Below are positions 1-6,116 of a stretch of DNA of 10,556 bases, piece by piece. The notes under the pieces were generated by a model. It had not been told where the DNA came from. It searched no databases and was given only the letters and a program-made list of their open reading frames with translations. Positions within the stretch are counted from its first letter, which is position 1. The number at the start of each line of letters is the position of its first letter. The DNA is from Flavobacteriales bacterium CG_4_9_14_3_um_filter_32_8. GTDB taxonomy: Bacteria > Bacteroidota > Bacteroidia > Flavobacteriales_E > Vicingaceae. The position numbers and the translations under genes were made by a program. Location: NCBI GenBank assembly GCA_002790175.1, contig PFUQ01000045.1, positions 1 to 10,556 on the forward strand. Reading direction: 5' to 3'.

Positions 1-216
1 GAAACCAGAGATGAAAATGAAGTAAAATACATTCAAGGAAAAGTTGATGGTGAAATTAAATCGATTTTAATTTGCCCTGAAAATACACCAGCTTTAAATT
101 ATGGTTTTGATGTAACTCCAGCTCGATTAGTAACAGGATTAATAACTGAAAGAGGTATTTGTGATGCGTCAGAAACTGGAATTCGAACATTATTTCCAGA
201 AAAATTTACGATTTGA
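1..216 (+). CDS. mtnA: S-methyl-5-thioribose-1-phosphate isomerase, C-terminal part (5' end outside window)
   Basis: Frame 1 is open from the window edge to a TGA at 214-216 and gives 71 C-terminal residues. The stretch FDVTPARLVTGLITERG matches the conserved end of MtnA (usually NPAFDVTPxxLITxIITExG), in the eIF2B-like isomerase family. MtnA converts 5-methylthioribose-1-phosphate to 5-methylthioribulose-1-phosphate in the cytosol, in salvage of methylthioadenosine; related enzymes do the same for 5-deoxyribose-1-phosphate. The C-terminus is longer than in many MtnA proteins, ending CDASETGIRTLFPEKFTI. The catalytic Cys and Asp lie upstream of the window and cannot be checked. The next gene on the same strand is an aldolase/dehydrogenase fusion that could use the MtnA product. 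A related eIF2B-like isomerase with another sugar-phosphate substrate remains possible. Confidence 0.83.
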   Translation, partial: ETRDENEVKYIQGKVDGEIKSILICPENTPALNYGFDVTPARLVTGLITERGICDASETGIRTLFPEKFTI

Positions 217-223
217 GATTTGT

Positions 224-328
224 CCCACCCCAACCCTCCCAAAGGAAGGGAGTGTCCTCCGTTGTGGTTTTCTCCGTTGTGACTTCTTTCGTTGTGGTTT
301 CCTCCCTTTTGAGGGAGGGTAGGGTGGG
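224..328. repeat. G-rich imperfect palindromic repeat with a tandem-repeat core
   Basis: The left arm starts CCCACCCCAACCCTCCC (224-240) and continues AAAGGAAGGGAG. The right arm (301-328) is its imperfect reverse complement, with GAGGGAGGGTAGGGTGGG at 311-328. The arms enclose three 15-bp tandem units (258-302) sharing the core CGTTGTG. The base composition is unlike the AT-rich surroundings. It resembles the dispersed palindromes common between genes in Bacteroidota and shares arm sequence with the palindrome inside metH at 8709-8751. The transcript could fold into a long hairpin, but no clean T-run follows, so a role as mtnA terminator is doubtful. Confidence 0.7.
258..302. repeat. 15-bp tandem repeat, three units
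   Basis: Units at 258-272, 273-287 and 288-302 share the pattern TYCGTTGTGRYTTYY; GTTGTG recurs at 261, 276 and 291, an exact 15-base period. The array forms the loop of the surrounding G-rich palindrome. No reading frame or known binding motif was seen. Confidence 0.75.
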
Positions 329-353
329 TGATTTTGAAGAAATTTACGATTTG

Positions 354-388
354 TTATTTGAGATTTATTATTTGAGATTTATTATTTA
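354..388. repeat. 14-bp tandem repeat, 2.5 units, overlapping a promoter
   Basis: TTATTTGAGATTTA occurs twice in succession (354-367, 368-381), followed by the half unit TTATTTA (382-388). The second unit supplies the TTTG at 371-374 used as the -33 element of the downstream promoter; the first supplies a spare TTTG at 357-360. Confidence 0.8.
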
Positions 389-400
389 GCATTACTTTTG
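371..400 (+). promoter_or_regulatory. Bacteroidota-type promoter of the aldolase/dehydrogenase gene
   Basis: TTTG at 371-374 and TACTTTTG at 393-400, separated by 18 bases, match the Bacteroidota consensus TTTG-N19-TAnnTTTG. Transcription would start near 406, giving a leader of about 20 bases before the ATG at 426. The fused gene therefore probably does not depend on readthrough from mtnA. Confidence 0.6.
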
Positions 401-425
401 AATCATCACAAAATTTGATTACTAC

Positions 426-2396
426 ATGAAGAATTTATGGAATAAAGAAGAAGCCAATCAATTAGGCAATGACTTAGTAAAATTAAGAGTTTATACCTCC
501 CGATTATTAGGGCAAGAAGACGATTTGGTGTTGCATGGTGGTGGAAATACTTCTGTAAAAGTAAAAGAAACCAATATATTTGGCGAGGAAGAAGATATTA
601 TTTATGTAAAAGGCAGTGGATGGGATTTAGGTACAATTGAAGCTGCTGGATTTGCTCCTGTTAAGTTGAACAACTTATTACAATTGGCAGAACTAAAAGA
701 ATTGAGCGATGTAGAAATGGTAAAATACCAACGTATGGCAATGACCAATCCTTCAGCTCCAAACGCATCAATTGAGGCTATTTTACATGCTGTTATTCCT
801 TTTAAATTTGTCGACCATACCCATGCAGATGCTGTGGTAACTATTACCAATACTCCAAAAGGTGAAGAAATAATTAAAGAACTCTACGGAGAAAATATGC
901 TTATTGTTCCTTATGTGATGCCTGGGTTTGTATTGGCTAAAGAAATTTATAACTTAACCAGAGGTGTGGATTGGAATAAATTGGAAGGTATGATTTTGTT
1001 AAACCATGGTGTTTTTACTTTCGATGATGATGCTAAGGCAAGTTATGATAAAATGATAGAAATTGTTACCAAAGCAGAAAATTACTTGGCAAAAAATGCT
1101 ACCAAGCAATTGGAAGCTAAGAATACCAAAAGTATTGATGCTTTGGAGATAGCGAAGATTAGACGGAGTATTTCTAAGCTGATGAAGAAGCCTGTTTTGA
1201 GCAAACTCGACCATTCAGAAACGAGTGTTGCTTTTAGTCAGCTTCCTAATGTTGCCGAAATTACCAATAGAGGAACATTAACTCCCGACCACATCATCCG
1301 AACAAAACGAATTCCAGTGGTTATTAAAGGCAATTTTGAAGAGGCAATTCAAAATTATGCCAATGAGTATCAAAATTATTTTAACGAATTCAATACTGGA
1401 AACTTAACTTGTTTGGATTTAGCACCTCGTTGGGCTTTATTGCCTGACTATGGAACATTATCCTTTGGCACCACAGTAAAAAACTGCAACATTATTAACG
1501 ACATTGCTCAACACACCATAAAAGCAATATATCAAGCCGAACAATTGGGTGGTTTTACTGCTCTTCCTAAACATGATTTGTTTGAAATGGAATACTGGGA
1601 GTTAGAGCAAATGAAGTTGAAAAAAGAAAGTGCTTCCAAACAAATGCAAGGAAAAATTGCATTAGTTACTGGTGCAGCAAGTGGTATTGGTAAAGCTTGT
1701 GTCGAAAAATTAGTGGAAGAAGGAGCTGTTGTTGCTGCTTTGGATATTAATCCTTCTATCAGCACAATTTTTAATACGATTAATGTTTTAGGATTAGTGT
1801 GCGATGTGACCAATACCACTCAGTTGGAAGATGCTATTAAAAAAACGGTTACTCATTTTGGAGGTTTGGATATGTTGGTTGCCAATGCTGGAATTTTCCC
1901 AGAAAGCAATTCCATTGCAAACATGAACATGGATACTTGGAATAAAAGTATTGAAATTAACCTAACTAGTTATCAGTACTTATTTCAAAAATGCTATCCA
2001 TTTCTTTCTTTGGGAATTGATCCTGCTATTGTCATTATTTGTTCTAAAAATGTTCCAGCTCCAGGTCCCGGTGCCGCAGCTTATTCTGTTGCCAAAGCAG
2101 GTTTAGCTCAATTGGGTAGAATTGCAGCCTTGGAATTTGGTGAAAAGGGAATTAGAGTAAATACGCTTCATCCACATTTGGTTTACGATACAGGGATTTG
2201 GACGGATGAAATATTAAAAGGCAGAGCAAAAAATTATGGTTTAACAGTTGAAGAATATAAAACAAATAATATATTGAAAATTCAATTGTCATCTAAAGAT
2301 GTTGCTCTTACAACTTTTGCACTGCTTAGTGATTCATTTAGGACAATTACAGGAGCTCAAATTCCAATTGATGGGGGCAACGACCGTACAATATAA
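426..2396 (+). CDS. Bifunctional class II aldolase / short-chain dehydrogenase
   Basis: This 656-residue fusion has an N-terminal class II (zinc) aldolase domain (about 1-380), a short linker and a C-terminal SDR domain (about 407-656). Aldolase signs are LHGGGNTS (36-43), Glu117, the metal-binding pair His131/His133 in DHTHAD, and His194 in LLNHGVFTF. SDR signs are the nucleotide loop TGAASGIG (415-422), NAG (487-489), and Asn512, Ser540, Tyr553 and Lys557 as the active-site set. Both halves look intact. The family includes B. subtilis rhamnulose-1-phosphate aldolase/lactaldehyde dehydrogenase, which splits a ketose-1-phosphate into DHAP and an aldehyde and then processes the aldehyde. No rhamnose genes are seen here. 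The mtnA-like gene upstream suggests 5-methylthioribulose- or 5-deoxyribulose-1-phosphate as substrate (inference). The ATG follows a good promoter; no Shine-Dalgarno is evident. Confidence 0.9.
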   Translation: MKNLWNKEEANQLGNDLVKLRVYTSRLLGQEDDLVLHGGGNTSVKVKETNIFGEEEDIIYVKGSGWDLGTIEAAGFAPVKLNNLLQLAELKELSDVEMVKYQRMAMTNPSAPNASIEAILHAVIPFKFVDHTHADAVVTITNTPKGEEIIKELYGENMLIVPYVMPGFVLAKEIYNLTRGVDWNKLEGMILLNHGVFTFDDDAKASYDKMIEIVTKAENYLAKNATKQLEAKNTKSIDALEIAKIRRSISKLMKKPVLSKLDHSETSVAFSQLPNVAEITNRGTLTPDHIIRTKRIPVVIKGNFEEAIQNYANEYQNYFNEFNTGNLTCLDLAPRWALLPDYGTLSFGTTVKNCNIINDIAQHTIKAIYQAEQLGGFTALPKHDLFEMEYWELEQMKLKKESASKQMQGKIALVTGAASGIGKACVEKLVEEGAVVAALDINPSISTIFNTINVLGLVCDVTNTTQLEDAIKKTVTHFGGLDMLVANAGIFPESNSIANMNMDTWNKSIEINLTSYQYLFQKCYPFLSLGIDPAIVIICSKNVPAPGPGAAAYSVAKAGLAQLGRIAALEFGEKGIRVNTLHPHLVYDTGIWTDEILKGRAKNYGLTVEEYKTNNILKIQLSSKDVALTTFALLSDSFRTITGAQIPIDGGNDRTI

Positions 2397-2397
2397 G

Positions 2398-2799
2398 TTA
2401 TTTTATTTCTTGGCACAATTCAATAAGTACTCCATTTGCTGATTTTGGGTGTACAAAACAAACCAATTTATTATCAGCACCTTTTTTTGGTTGGTCGTTT
2501 AAAATAGTAAAACCTTCTTTTTTTAAACGGGCTATTTCTGAGTAAATATCTTCCACATCAAATGCAATGTGGTGAATACCTTCACCTTTTTTTTCTATAA
2601 ACTTCGCTATTGCACTTTCAGGGTTAGTTGCCTCTAGTAATTCAATTTTACTTTCTCCTGCCTTAAAGAAAGAAGTGCTTACATGCTCACTGGCTACCTC
2701 TTCTGTTTTGTAAGGTAATTGATTAAAGATTTTACTGTAAAGAGCGTTTGCTTCATTCAAATCTTTTACAGCAATTCCAATGTGTTCGATTTTATTCAT
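2398..2799 (-). CDS. mce: Methylmalonyl-CoA epimerase (VOC/glyoxalase fold)
   Basis: This 133-residue protein has the length and two-module layout of methylmalonyl-CoA epimerase. Family signatures are EHIGIAVKD near the start (His6), KIELLE (51-56), GIHHIAFDVED (74-84, His76/His77) and NGVLIEL near the end (Glu127), the last supplying metal-binding and catalytic carboxylate positions. It interconverts the 2R and 2S forms of methylmalonyl-CoA, working beside cobalamin-dependent methylmalonyl-CoA mutase in propionate or succinyl-CoA metabolism in the cytosol. Mutase genes are not in the window. Its stop lies one base from the stop of the convergent aldolase fusion. Its ATG lies only 11 bases past the terminator of the upstream minus-strand gene, and I found no convincing promoter in that gap, so expression may need readthrough or a leaderless start. 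Confidence 0.9.
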   Translation of the reverse strand: MNKIEHIGIAVKDLNEANALYSKIFNQLPYKTEEVASEHVSTSFFKAGESKIELLEATNPESAIAKFIEKKGEGIHHIAFDVEDIYSEIARLKKEGFTILNDQPKKGADNKLVCFVHPKSANGVLIELCQEIK

Positions 2800-2810
2800 A
2801 ATAGGGTAAA

Positions 2811-2841
2811 AAAAAGTCCCGAAACCAATTCGGGACTTTTT
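2811..2841 (-). terminator. Intrinsic terminator of the secreted-protein gene
   Basis: A perfect 13-bp inverted repeat, AAAAAGTCCCGAA (2811-2823) and TTCGGGACTTTTT (2829-2841), has a 5-base loop. On the minus strand it is followed by a continued T-run to 2808, so it should end transcription of the gene that stops at 2862. The flanking A/T tracts make it potentially bidirectional. A smaller hairpin (TTCAAC-gat-GTTGAA, 2847-2861) sits between the stop codon and this stem. Confidence 0.9.
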
Positions 2842-2861
2842 AATTGTTCAACGATGTTGAA

Positions 2862-3650
2862 TTATTTTTTTACAAAAGTATCCGTTTTGTTATCATAATT
2901 TAAATAGTAAATTCCTTTTTTAAGGTTAGTTACATCCACTTTTTCACCAAATCCTTTTTTAACAATGTTTCCGTAACTATCATAAACTTCAAATAATGTT
3001 TCTCCAGTAAAGTTTAAAAAATCTTTCGCTTTAATTGGGCTAAAAGTAATTTCACCAACTGTTGCAACATATCTAGAAGCTTGAGAATATCTAGGTTTAC
3101 CAGAGTAATCCACTTGTTTTACTCTAAATTTATTTTCACCAGAGTGAGGAGTAATTTTAAATTCATATTTGTTTTCAACTTCAGTACCGACACCATCAAC
3201 TTCGCCAACTTTAATCCATTTGTTCCATCTAAATTGTTCAATGATATAAGTTAATTTTCCTGTTTCACTTTTTGTTGTCCAATCAAAATTACCATCGTTA
3301 GAAATTTGCATGGTTACAATTTCGAAAGTACTTTTTGGTTTTAATACTTCAGGATTTAACACTTTAGGTTTACAATCATCTTTGTGTTTAATTTTAACAA
3401 TAACAGGGTCTCCAATTTTTAATTGAAAATTTGCAAAATCAATTTCAAAAGCACTTGAGTTGACCTCATCGGTAGTTACTTCACCATTAATGGTAACTTC
3501 AAAAGTACAAAATCCAACTCCGCTACCAGCAAAGGGATTTTGAACATAAAGATTTTTACCTTGATAATGACCTTCTAGTACAATAACTCCAGCAGCATTT
3601 ACCTGAAATGCAAAGAGAGAAATAAGTATTACGAAAAATAATTTTTTCAT
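2862..3650 (-). CDS. Secreted protein with T9SS-type C-terminal sorting tail
   Basis: The frame is open up to 3671, but the ATG at 3650 is preferred because it puts MKKLFFVILISLFAFQVNA, a clear Sec signal peptide, at the very start; that gives 262 residues. The N-terminal region (about 20-105) is beta-rich and unrecognised. The middle (about 105-190) resembles the fibronectin-like domain often preceding T9SS tails; FRVKQVDYSGKPRYS is the typical end of it. The last 60 residues (203-262), with FEVYDSYGNIVKKG and LKKGIYYLNY, resemble a type A sorting domain, though the usual YPNP opening is degenerate (FSPI). The protein is therefore probably exported through the outer membrane and released or attached at the surface. 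Its specific function is unknown. It has its own promoter upstream and a strong terminator downstream. Confidence 0.8.
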   Translation of the reverse strand: MKKLFFVILISLFAFQVNAAGVIVLEGHYQGKNLYVQNPFAGSGVGFCTFEVTINGEVTTDEVNSSAFEIDFANFQLKIGDPVIVKIKHKDDCKPKVLNPEVLKPKSTFEIVTMQISNDGNFDWTTKSETGKLTYIIEQFRWNKWIKVGEVDGVGTEVENKYEFKITPHSGENKFRVKQVDYSGKPRYSQASRYVATVGEITFSPIKAKDFLNFTGETLFEVYDSYGNIVKKGFGEKVDVTNLKKGIYYLNYDNKTDTFVKK

Positions 3651-3683
3651 AGTTGATGTTGTTATACACAATTAATTAGTTTG

Positions 3684-3714
3684 CAATATTAAAACCTTAT
3701 TTAGGATATTCAAA
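3684..3714 (-). promoter_or_regulatory. Promoter of the secreted-protein gene
   Basis: On the minus strand TTTG (3714-3711), exactly 19 bases, then TAATATTG (3691-3684) match TTTG-N19-TAnnTTTG with one mismatch. Transcription would start near 3678, about 28 bases before the ATG at 3650. This spacing also supports the shorter start. Confidence 0.6.
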
Positions 3715-3903
3715 ATATTTTTTAACTTTTATCGCATTTAAAACCTATTTTATCGATTTTGTTAAATATTTCATACCCATAAACTGATTTTTTATTAAAA
3801 GTAGATAAAAAAATGTTTTCACAAATTTAATTAATTATCATTAAAAGAAAGCTAAATATTTTTAATGTAAAATATAAATTATCGTTAAATAGAAAATGAA
3901 AAA

Positions 3904-3934
3904 TTTACTCCTTTGTAAAAAAGCATTAATTTCG
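3904..3934 (+). promoter_or_regulatory. Probable asnS promoter
   Basis: TAATTTCG at 3927-3934 is one base off TAnnTTTG and is followed by CTGCAAA, a layout often seen at flavobacterial housekeeping promoters. The -33 position holds only TTTA (3904-3907) at 19-base spacing. Predicted start is near 3940, with the ATG at 3954. Confidence 0.4.
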
Positions 3935-3953
3935 CTGCAAATACAAGAACACA

Positions 3954-5384
3954 ATGAACTATATTAGAATTAATGAGTTATTAAAATCTCCAACTATTGG
4001 TAGCGAGGTAATAATTAAAGGTTGGGTAAGAACATTTAGAAGTAATCGATTTATAGCAATTAACGATGGTTCTACCATCAATAATGTACAAGCAGTTTTA
4101 GATTTTGAAAAAGAAGACGAAAATCAATTAAAAAGAATCACAACTGGTTCATCAATTGCCGTTGTAGGGAAAGTTGTAGCCTCTCAAGGTAAAGGTCAAA
4201 ACATTGAAATAGTAGTAAAATCATTTGAGATTTTAGGCGATGCCAACCCTGATGAATTTCCTTTACAACCAAAAAAACATTCCTTAGAATTTTTAAGAGA
4301 AATAGCTCATTTGCGTTTTAGAACTAGCACTTTTGGAGCAATAACAAGAGTTCGTCATTCCATGATTTTTGCCATTCATAATTTTTTTAACGAAAGAGGA
4401 TTTTACAACATTCACACTCCCATTATCACTGGCTCAGATGCCGAAGGTGCTGGTGAGATGTTTAGAGTAACTACATTAGATTTAAAAAATCTTCCAAAAA
4501 ATGAACAGGGTGAAACCGATACCAAACAAGACTTTTTTGGAAAAGAAACCAACTTAACTGTTTCTGGTCAGTTAGAAGCTGAATTAGCCGCATTGGCTTT
4601 AGGAAAAGTATATACTTTTGGACCAACTTTTAGAGCAGAAAACTCGAATACCACTCGCCATTTATCTGAATTTTGGATGATAGAACCCGAAGTTGCCTTT
4701 AACGATTTAAACGACAACATGGATTTAGCAGAAGAAATGCTAAAATATTGCGTGCAATATGCGTTGGATAAATGTGGGGAAGATTTAGCTTTTTTGGCAA
4801 CTCGTTTGGAAGAAGAAGATAAATCAAAACCGCAAGACCAACGTTCGTTACCGTTAATTGAAAAATTAAAATTTGTAGTAGAAAATGACTTTGTTCGATT
4901 AACTTATACCGAAGCCATTGAAATTTTAAGAAACTCAAAACCAAACAAAAAAGGGCAATTCAAATACCCAATAGAAAGTTGGGGAGCCGATTTACAATCG
5001 GAGCACGAACGATTTTTGGTAGAAAAAGAGTTTAAAAAACCAGTTATATTAACCGATTATCCAGCCAACATCAAAGCTTTTTACATGCGTCAAAACGATG
5101 ATGGCAAAACAGTTAGAGCAATGGATATTCTTTTTCCTGGAATTGGAGAAATTGTTGGAGGTTCGCAACGGGAAGAACGATTAGACATTTTAAAACAAAA
5201 AATAGCCACTTTTAATATTCCTGAAGAAAGCGTTTGGTGGTATTTGGATACTCGAAAATTTGGCACCGTTCCTCATGCAGGTTTTGGTTTAGGGTTTGAA
5301 CGGTTAATGCTTTTTGTTACAGGAATGAGTAACATTAGAGATGTAATTCCTTTTCCAAGAACTCCAAAAAATGCTGAGTTTTAA
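3954..5384 (+). CDS. asnS: Asparaginyl-tRNA synthetase
   Basis: AsnRS charges tRNA-Asn with asparagine in the cytosol. The 476-residue length is close to bacterial AsnRS (about 466). An OB-fold anticodon-binding domain is at the N-terminus (IKGWVRTFRSNRFIAINDGS, about 21-40). The class II catalytic core follows, with the SGQLEAELAALALGKVYTFGP stretch typical of AsnRS rather than AspRS. Motif 2 is FRAENSNTTRHLSEFWMIEPE from residue 226, and motif 3 is GFGLGFERL at 443-451, with Arg450. The extreme C-terminus, IPFPRTPKNAEF, is encoded by sequence that is duplicated 604 bases downstream, beyond the yefM-yoeB module. The gene itself is complete. No terminator is seen between asnS and yefM; the gap is 63 bases and carries the toxin-antitoxin operator. 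Confidence 0.97.
   Translation: MNYIRINELLKSPTIGSEVIIKGWVRTFRSNRFIAINDGSTINNVQAVLDFEKEDENQLKRITTGSSIAVVGKVVASQGKGQNIEIVVKSFEILGDANPDEFPLQPKKHSLEFLREIAHLRFRTSTFGAITRVRHSMIFAIHNFFNERGFYNIHTPIITGSDAEGAGEMFRVTTLDLKNLPKNEQGETDTKQDFFGKETNLTVSGQLEAELAALALGKVYTFGPTFRAENSNTTRHLSEFWMIEPEVAFNDLNDNMDLAEEMLKYCVQYALDKCGEDLAFLATRLEEEDKSKPQDQRSLPLIEKLKFVVENDFVRLTYTEAIEILRNSKPNKKGQFKYPIESWGADLQSEHERFLVEKEFKKPVILTDYPANIKAFYMRQNDDGKTVRAMDILFPGIGEIVGGSQREERLDILKQKIATFNIPEESVWWYLDTRKFGTVPHAGFGLGFERLMLFVTGMSNIRDVIPFPRTPKNAEF
5346..5383 (+). repeat. asnS 3'-end direct repeat, copy 1 (in asnS)
   Basis: These 38 bases, covering the last codons and most of the TAA stop of asnS, recur at 5950-5987 with one mismatch (T at 5375, G at 5979). 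The mismatch is silent (Ala GCT versus GCG). The repeat brackets the yefM-yoeB module. Confidence 0.93.
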
Positions 5385-5392
5385 AATAAACA

Positions 5393-5410
5393 TGTACAGT
5401 TTTCTGTACA
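5393..5410 (+). promoter_or_regulatory. YefM-YoeB operator (double TGTACA palindrome)
   Basis: TGTACAG-TTTT-CTGTACA is a perfect inverted repeat holding two TGTACA hexamers whose centres are 12 bases apart. TGTACA is the known core recognised by E. coli YefM, where two such cores lie side by side. It overlaps the expected -33 region of the yefM promoter, which fits repression of the operon by its own products. Confidence 0.75.
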
Positions 5411-5432
5411 TAAAATAATTTTAGTAGCTTTA
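5403..5432 (+). promoter_or_regulatory. Probable yefM-yoeB promoter
   Basis: TAGCTTTA (5425-5432) is one base off TAnnTTTG, and TCTG (5403-5406) sits 18 bases upstream in place of TTTG, inside the operator palindrome. Predicted start is near 5439, just before the ATG at 5448. Confidence 0.45.
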
Positions 5433-5447
5433 CATAAAAATTTAGAC

Positions 5448-5699
5448 ATGGAAATTACAACCTACACCAATTTTAGACAAAATTTAAAATTCTTTTTAGA
5501 TAATGTTTTTAATAATCATAATCCTTTATTTGTTACTAGAACCAAAGGAGAGGATATTGTTGTTTTAGCAAAATCTGATTACGAATCGATGCAGGAAACA
5601 TTACATTTATTAAGCAGTCCTAAAAATGCTGAAAGATTGATGAGTGGAATTGAAAAGTATAAAAAAGGCGAGTTTATAAAAAAAGGATTGATAGAATGA
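5448..5699 (+). CDS. yefM: Antitoxin of the Phd/YefM family
   Basis: This 83-residue protein has the YefM layout. An N-terminal DNA-binding and dimerisation part begins MEITTYTNFRQNLKFFLDNV and continues with PLFVTRTKGEDIVVLAKSDYESMQETLHLL. A flexible C-terminal tail (about 55-83) would wrap the toxin. It neutralises YoeB and, with it, represses the operon. It overlaps the toxin gene by 4 bases (ATGA, 5696-5699), the usual translational coupling. An operator with TGTACA cores lies just upstream. The whole module sits between two copies of the asnS 3' end, suggesting it arrived by insertion or recombination at that site. Confidence 0.92.
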   Translation: MEITTYTNFRQNLKFFLDNVFNNHNPLFVTRTKGEDIVVLAKSDYESMQETLHLLSSPKNAERLMSGIEKYKKGEFIKKGLIE

Positions 5700-5950
5700 A
5701 TTTAGCTTGGATTGAAGAAGCTTGGGAAGATTATTTGTATTGGCAGCAAGTAGATAAAAAAACCGTAAAAAAAATAAACGAACTCATTAAAGCAATTCAA
5801 CGAACACCTTTTGAGGGCATTGGAAAACCAGAGGCTTTGAAAGAAAACCTTTCGGGTTGGTGGTCGAGAAGAATAAATTTAGAAGACCGATTGGTTTATA
5901 AAATAGAAAATGAAAAAATCATTATTCTACAATGTAGAAAACATTATTGA
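5696..5950 (+). CDS. yoeB: Toxin YoeB, ribosome-dependent mRNA interferase
   Basis: This 84-residue protein is the same length as E. coli YoeB and keeps its catalytic positions at identical numbers: Glu46, Arg65, His83 and Tyr84 (C-terminal RKHY). YoeB binds the ribosome and cleaves mRNA at the A site, halting translation when the antitoxin is degraded. Other family marks are the N-terminal AWIEEAWEDYLYWQ and central GWWSRRINLEDRLVY. The gene appears functional, with no truncation. The last base of its TGA is also the first base of the second asnS-end repeat, so the module boundary coincides with the end of the toxin gene. Confidence 0.95.
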   Translation: MNLAWIEEAWEDYLYWQQVDKKTVKKINELIKAIQRTPFEGIGKPEALKENLSGWWSRRINLEDRLVYKIENEKIIILQCRKHY

Positions 5951-5987
5951 TTCCTTTTCCAAGAACTCCAAAAAATGCGGAGTTTTA
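5950..5987 (+). repeat. asnS 3'-end direct repeat, copy 2 (remnant)
   Basis: This copy matches 5346-5383 at 37 of 38 bases. Read in the matching frame it still encodes IPFPRTPKNAEF followed by a TAG stop. It has no upstream coding sequence, so it is a leftover of an asnS end, most simply the original one displaced by the toxin-antitoxin insertion. Confidence 0.93.
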
Positions 5988-6042
5988 GTACTAAAGAATT
6001 AGTTTATCAAATAACTTTTATTTTAGAGTTTTCATTACAATA

Positions 6043-6074
6043 TTTGGAAATCAAACAAAGTGTTGATAGCTTTG
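6043..6074 (+). promoter_or_regulatory. Promoter of the riboswitch-metH transcript
   Basis: TTTG (6043-6046), 20 bases, then TAGCTTTG (6067-6074), a full match to TAnnTTTG. Transcription would start near 6080, about 35 bases before the SAM aptamer. Confidence 0.7.
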
Positions 6075-6116
6075 TACTTTAAACGTTCTTATAAAATTAG
6101 TAATACCAATTTGGTA

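Larger units (their letters stand above)
3651..3953. other. Divergent AT-rich intergenic region
   Basis: About 300 bases between the divergent secreted-protein and asnS genes. It is strongly AT-rich and without a credible reading frame. It holds the minus-strand promoter at 3684-3714 and a possible asnS promoter at 3927-3934. Between about 3715 and 3900 nothing structured was recognised. Confidence 0.7.

Noticed and set aside
258..302. Short regular repeats as a CRISPR array
   Set aside because: Units are 15 bases and directly adjacent, with no spacers and no cas genes nearby.
224..328. Palindrome as the intrinsic terminator of mtnA
   Set aside because: The arms are long and imperfect, and no run of Ts directly follows the right arm; a terminating effect cannot be excluded but is not supported.
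602..850. Minus-strand open frame within the aldolase gene
   Set aside because: It lies entirely opposite a well-conserved coding sequence and shows no protein features; the same holds for 999-1214, 1532-1819, 4699-4944, 8226-8543 and 9479-9733.
3651..3671. Longer start of the secreted protein (seven extra codons)
   Set aside because: It would place polar residues ahead of an otherwise ideal signal peptide and use up most of the leader after a well-placed promoter.
3911..3915. CTTTG as the -33 element of asnS
   Set aside because: It is only 11-12 bases from the -7 element, too close for the Bacteroidota promoter pattern.
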